Source: PALSA-911 sp037442565
GTDB lineage: Bacteria > Pseudomonadota > Alphaproteobacteria > Acetobacterales > Acetobacteraceae
Reading direction: 5' to 3'
Length of the DNA stretch: 64,000 nucleotides
Assembly (NCBI GenBank): GCA_037442565.1
Contig: JBBIQA010000003.1
Location: forward strand, 1-64,000
The notes under the pieces are model-generated. The model had not been told where the DNA came from. It saw nothing but the letters and a program-made list of their open reading frames with translations, and did no database searches. This document shows positions 61,512-64,000 of this stretch, piece by piece. Within the stretch, counting starts at the first letter, position 1, and each line of letters opens with the position of its first letter. A program made the position numbers and the translations under genes.

Positions 61512-64000
61512 TCAGTGCGCCTCGGCCCAGTTCCTGCCAGTGCCGGTTTCCACCACCAGCGGCACGGACAGCACCACCGCGGCTTCCATTACCTGCCGGG
61601 CGAGCGCCGCGAGTGCCTCGGCTTCCGCCTCCGGCGCCTCGAACAGCAATTCGTCGTGCACCTGCAGCAGCAGCCGGGATTTCAGGCCGGCCTTGCGCAT
61701 GAAAGCGGGCAGGCGGACCATGGCGCGCTTGATGATGTCCGCCGCGCCGCCCTGCAGCGGTGCGTTGATCGCCTGGCGCTCGCCGTAGCCGCGCCTGGCC
61801 GGGTTCTTGTCGGCGATGCCGGGGATCCAGCAGCGCCGGCCAAACGGGCTGGTGACGTAGCCGTTCTCCCGCGCCTCGGCCTTGGTACGGTCCATATAGG
61901 TGCGGATGGCGGGATAGCGGGCGAAATAGGCGTCGATATAGAGTTTCGCCTCGCCCGGGGCGACGCCGAGCTGGCGTGCCAGGCCGAAGGCGCTGATGCC
62001 GTAGATGATGCCGAAATTGATCGCCTTGGCGCGCCGGCGGGTCATCGGGTCCATGCCGGCCATCGGAATGGCGAACACCTCGCTGGCGGTACGGGCGTGG
62101 ATGTCCTCGCCCTTCAGGAAGCTTTCCTTGAGCTGCGGGATATCGGCGACATGCGCCAGCAGGCGCAGCTCGATCTGCGAGTAGTCGGCACTGACCAGCA
62201 CATGGCCGGGCTCGGCGATGAAGGCACGGCGGATGCGGCTGCCTTCCTCGGTGCGGACCGGGATGTTCTGCAGGTTGGGGTCGGTGGAGGACAGCCGCCC
62301 GGTGGAGGCGATCGCCATGGCGAAGCTGGTGTGGACGCGCCCGGTTTCCGGGTTGATCTGGCCGACCAGCGCATCGGCATAGGTGGATTTCAGCTTCGCC
62401 AGCTGCCGCCATTCGAGGATCTGCGCCGGCAGCTCATGGCCCTGGTCGGCCAGGTTCTGCAGCACCGAGGCGTCGGTGCCCCAGGCGCCGGTCTTCATGC
62501 GCTTGCCGCCGGGGAGGCCCATCTCGTCGAACAGCACTTCGCCAAGCTGCTTGGCGCTGGCGACGTTGAACTCGTGTCCGGCCAGGCGATGGATGTTGGT
62601 TTCCATCACCGCCATGCGCTGTTCGAAATCGAGCGACATGCGGCGCAGATCGGCCTCGTCCACCTTCACGCCCGCCCGTTCCATTTCCAGCAGCACCGGG
62701 ATCAGGCGGCGTTCCACCTGCTCGTACAGCGCCAGGGCGCGGGCGGCGCGCAGACGGGGATGCAGGATCTGCCACAGGCGCAGCGTGACGTCGGCGTCCT
62801 CGGCGGCGTAGGGGGTGGCGCGCTCGATCGGCACCTGGGCGAAGCTGAGGCGGTTGCGGCCGGTGCCGGTGACCTCGTCGAAGGGGATCGGGGTGTGGCC
62901 GAGATGCAGGACCGACAATTCGTCCATGCCGTGGCCGTGCAGGCCGGCCTCCATCGCGTAGGAGATCAGCATGGTGTCGTCCACCGGCGCGGGCAGCGGG
63001 AAGCCGGCGCGGCTGAGCACCATCAGGTCGAACTTGGCGTTCTGCAGGATCTTCAGCACCGTGGGATCGGCCAGCAGCGGGCCGAGGATGGCGATGGCGT
63101 CGGCCAGCTTGAGCTGCGGGGTGAGTTCCTCATGTCCCAGCGGCACGTAGCAGGCGCGACCGGGGGCGGTGGCCAGCGAGAAGCCGATCAGCCTGGCGCG
63201 GGTGGCGTCCAGCCCGTCGGTTTCGGTGTCCAGCCCGAGAATGCCGGCGGCGTGGGCCGCGGCGACCCAGGCGCGCAGGGCGTCGGGTTCGGACACTGTC
63301 TCATAGGGGCCGAAGGCGGGCTGGCCGGCCGCCGGAGGTTCGGGGACCGGCGCCGGGGCGCCGCCGGTTGCGGTCCGGGCGGGAGTTTCCGGTTGGTCGT
63401 CGAGGCCGAGGCGGGAGGCGATACTCCGAAAACCCTGCGCGGCGAGGAAGGCACCGAGCTTCGGCTTTTCCGGCTCGCGCACGCCCAGCGCTTCCACAGG
63501 CACCGGCAGCGGCGCGTCCTCGCGCAGTTCCACCAGCTTGCGGGAGATGCGGGCCTTGTCGGCGTGCTCGATCAGCGAATCGCGGCGCTTGGACGGCTTC
63601 ATGCCCTCCGCCGCCGCCAGCACTTTCTCCACGTCACCGAATTCGTTGATCAGCAGGGCGGCGGTTTTTGGGCCGATGCCTGGAATGCCCGGGACGTTGT
63701 CCACGCTGTCGCCCATCAGGGCCTGGACTTCCACCAGCTTTTCCGGCGTGACGCCGAACTTTTCCATCACCTCGGCCGGGCCGATCGGCTTCTGCTTGAT
63801 CGGGTCCAGCATGTCCACGCCGGGCCGGATCAGCTGCATCAAATCCTTGTCGGAGGAGACGATGCTGGTGCGCCCGCCCATGTCGCTGACCGCGCGGGCA
63901 TAGGAGGCGATCAGGTCGTCAGCCTCCCAGTCGTCCAGTTCGATGCCGGGCACGCCGAACGCGGCGGTGGCTTCGCGCACCAGGGCGAATTGCGGCACCA
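61512..64000 (-). CDS. polA: DNA polymerase I (N-terminus outside window)
   Basis: The C-terminal 829 residues, truncated at the window edge inside the 5'-3' exonuclease domain. That domain still shows DDWEADDLIASYA, VSSDKDLMQL and VPGIPGIGPKTAA. The 3'-5' proofreading motifs are intact: LGLDTETDGLD, NAKFDLM and YAAEDADV. The polymerase motifs DYSQIELRLLAH, RRRAKAINFGIIYG and QVHDELLFE are complete. So all three activities appear retained. The gene ends 213 bp before the ahcY start codon, so ahcY lies downstream on the same strand. Confidence 0.96.
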   Translation of the reverse strand, partial: VPQFALVREATAAFGVPGIELDDWEADDLIASYARAVSDMGGRTSIVSSDKDLMQLIRPGVDMLDPIKQKPIGPAEVMEKFGVTPEKLVEVQALMGDSVDNVPGIPGIGPKTAALLINEFGDVEKVLAAAEGMKPSKRRDSLIEHADKARISRKLVELREDAPLPVPVEALGVREPEKPKLGAFLAAQGFRSIASRLGLDDQPETPARTATGGAPAPVPEPPAAGQPAFGPYETVSEPDALRAWVAAAHAAGILGLDTETDGLDATRARLIGFSLATAPGRACYVPLGHEELTPQLKLADAIAILGPLLADPTVLKILQNAKFDLMVLSRAGFPLPAPVDDTMLISYAMEAGLHGHGMDELSVLHLGHTPIPFDEVTGTGRNRLSFAQVPIERATPYAAEDADVTLRLWQILHPRLRAARALALYEQVERRLIPVLLEMERAGVKVDEADLRRMSLDFEQRMAVMETNIHRLAGHEFNVASAKQLGEVLFDEMGLPGGKRMKTGAWGTDASVLQNLADQGHELPAQILEWRQLAKLKSTYADALVGQINPETGRVHTSFAMAIASTGRLSSTDPNLQNIPVRTEEGSRIRRAFIAEPGHVLVSADYSQIELRLLAHVADIPQLKESFLKGEDIHARTASEVFAIPMAGMDPMTRRRAKAINFGIIYGISAFGLARQLGVAPGEAKLYIDAYFARYPAIRTYMDRTKAEARENGYVTSPFGRRCWIPGIADKNPARRGYGERQAINAPLQGGAADIIKRAMVRLPAFMRKAGLKSRLLLQVHDELLFEAPEAEAEALAALARQVMEAAVVLSVPLVVETGTGRNWAEAH

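Overview
The window is a dense, very GC-rich (about two thirds G+C) chromosomal stretch from a bacterium that looks alphaproteobacterial, most plausibly a Rhodospirillales/Acetobacteraceae-type organism. The evidence is a C4-pathway 5-aminolevulinate synthase, a DUF1127 protein, a Tat-exported high-potential iron-sulfur protein, a D-tartrate dehydratase-like enzyme, and short palindromic intergenic elements of a kind common in that class. The family-level placement is inference. The sequence is a draft assembly: two 100-N placeholders (43048-43147 and 52015-52114) interrupt four genes, and a metallophosphoesterase (left edge) and DNA polymerase I (right edge) are cut by the window.

Region by region. 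1-6.2 kb: metallophosphoesterase, DUF1127 protein, an EF-G-like GTPase paralogue, an MBL-fold hydrolase, a DinB-family protein and an exported Ntn amide hydrolase. 6.2-11.0 kb: minus-strand pqiB-pqiC-pqiA lipid-transport operon (MCE protein, lipoprotein, membrane protein) followed closely by a D-tartrate dehydratase-like enolase-superfamily gene. 11.3-14.7 kb: an AlgX/AlgJ-like plus AlgI-like (MBOAT) pair for polysaccharide O-acetylation, then a secreted CAP-domain protein. 14.9-19.4 kb: a complete branched-chain amino-acid-type ABC transporter (two ATPases, two permeases, binding protein). 19.5-24.0 kb: a selenocysteine island with queE, the tRNA-Sec gene, selA and a FAD/NAD oxidoreductase-SelD fusion. 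24.0-37.0 kb: lipoprotein plus hslO, an MFS transporter, a cyclase-family hydrolase, the cysD and cysN/cysC sulfate-activation genes, an amidohydrolase, two orphan Liv-type binding proteins, a flavodiiron-like MBL protein and class II fumarase.

37.0-50.8 kb holds what I read as an aryl-polyene-type (APE/xanthomonadin-like) pigment gene cluster. It has an acyl carrier protein, an aryl/acyl adenylating ligase, two hotdog dehydratases, a ketoreductase, a ketosynthase and a chain-length-factor-like partner. It also has a lipid-A-type acyltransferase, a family 2 glycosyltransferase, a LolA-like carrier, an MMPL exporter, a COG4648-like membrane protein, a lipoprotein with a possible permuted papain-like site, an alpha/beta hydrolase and a flavin-dependent oxidoreductase carrying the halogenase WxWxIP motif. 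Most genes overlap by 4 bp (ATGA/GTGA), so they are probably translationally coupled. Together they would build a polyene acyl chain on the carrier protein, attach it to a lipid and move it to the outer membrane, possibly after halogenation.

50.8-64 kb: a D-2-hydroxyacid dehydrogenase-type FAD enzyme and aspartate ammonia-lyase (both gap-truncated), an MBL hydrolase, a Sua5/TsaC threonylcarbamoyl-AMP synthase, leucyl aminopeptidase (pepA), DNA polymerase III chi (holC), hemA, the iron-sulfur protein, a small unknown gene, ahcY with a palindromic candidate operator, and polA. Outside the two gaps no gene-free interval reaches 300 bp. The larger ones (3093-3362, 11030-11284, 44057-44326, 57012-57214, 59735-59993) hold promoters, hairpins or palindromic repeats where listed. 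In 11030-11284 I see nothing specific.
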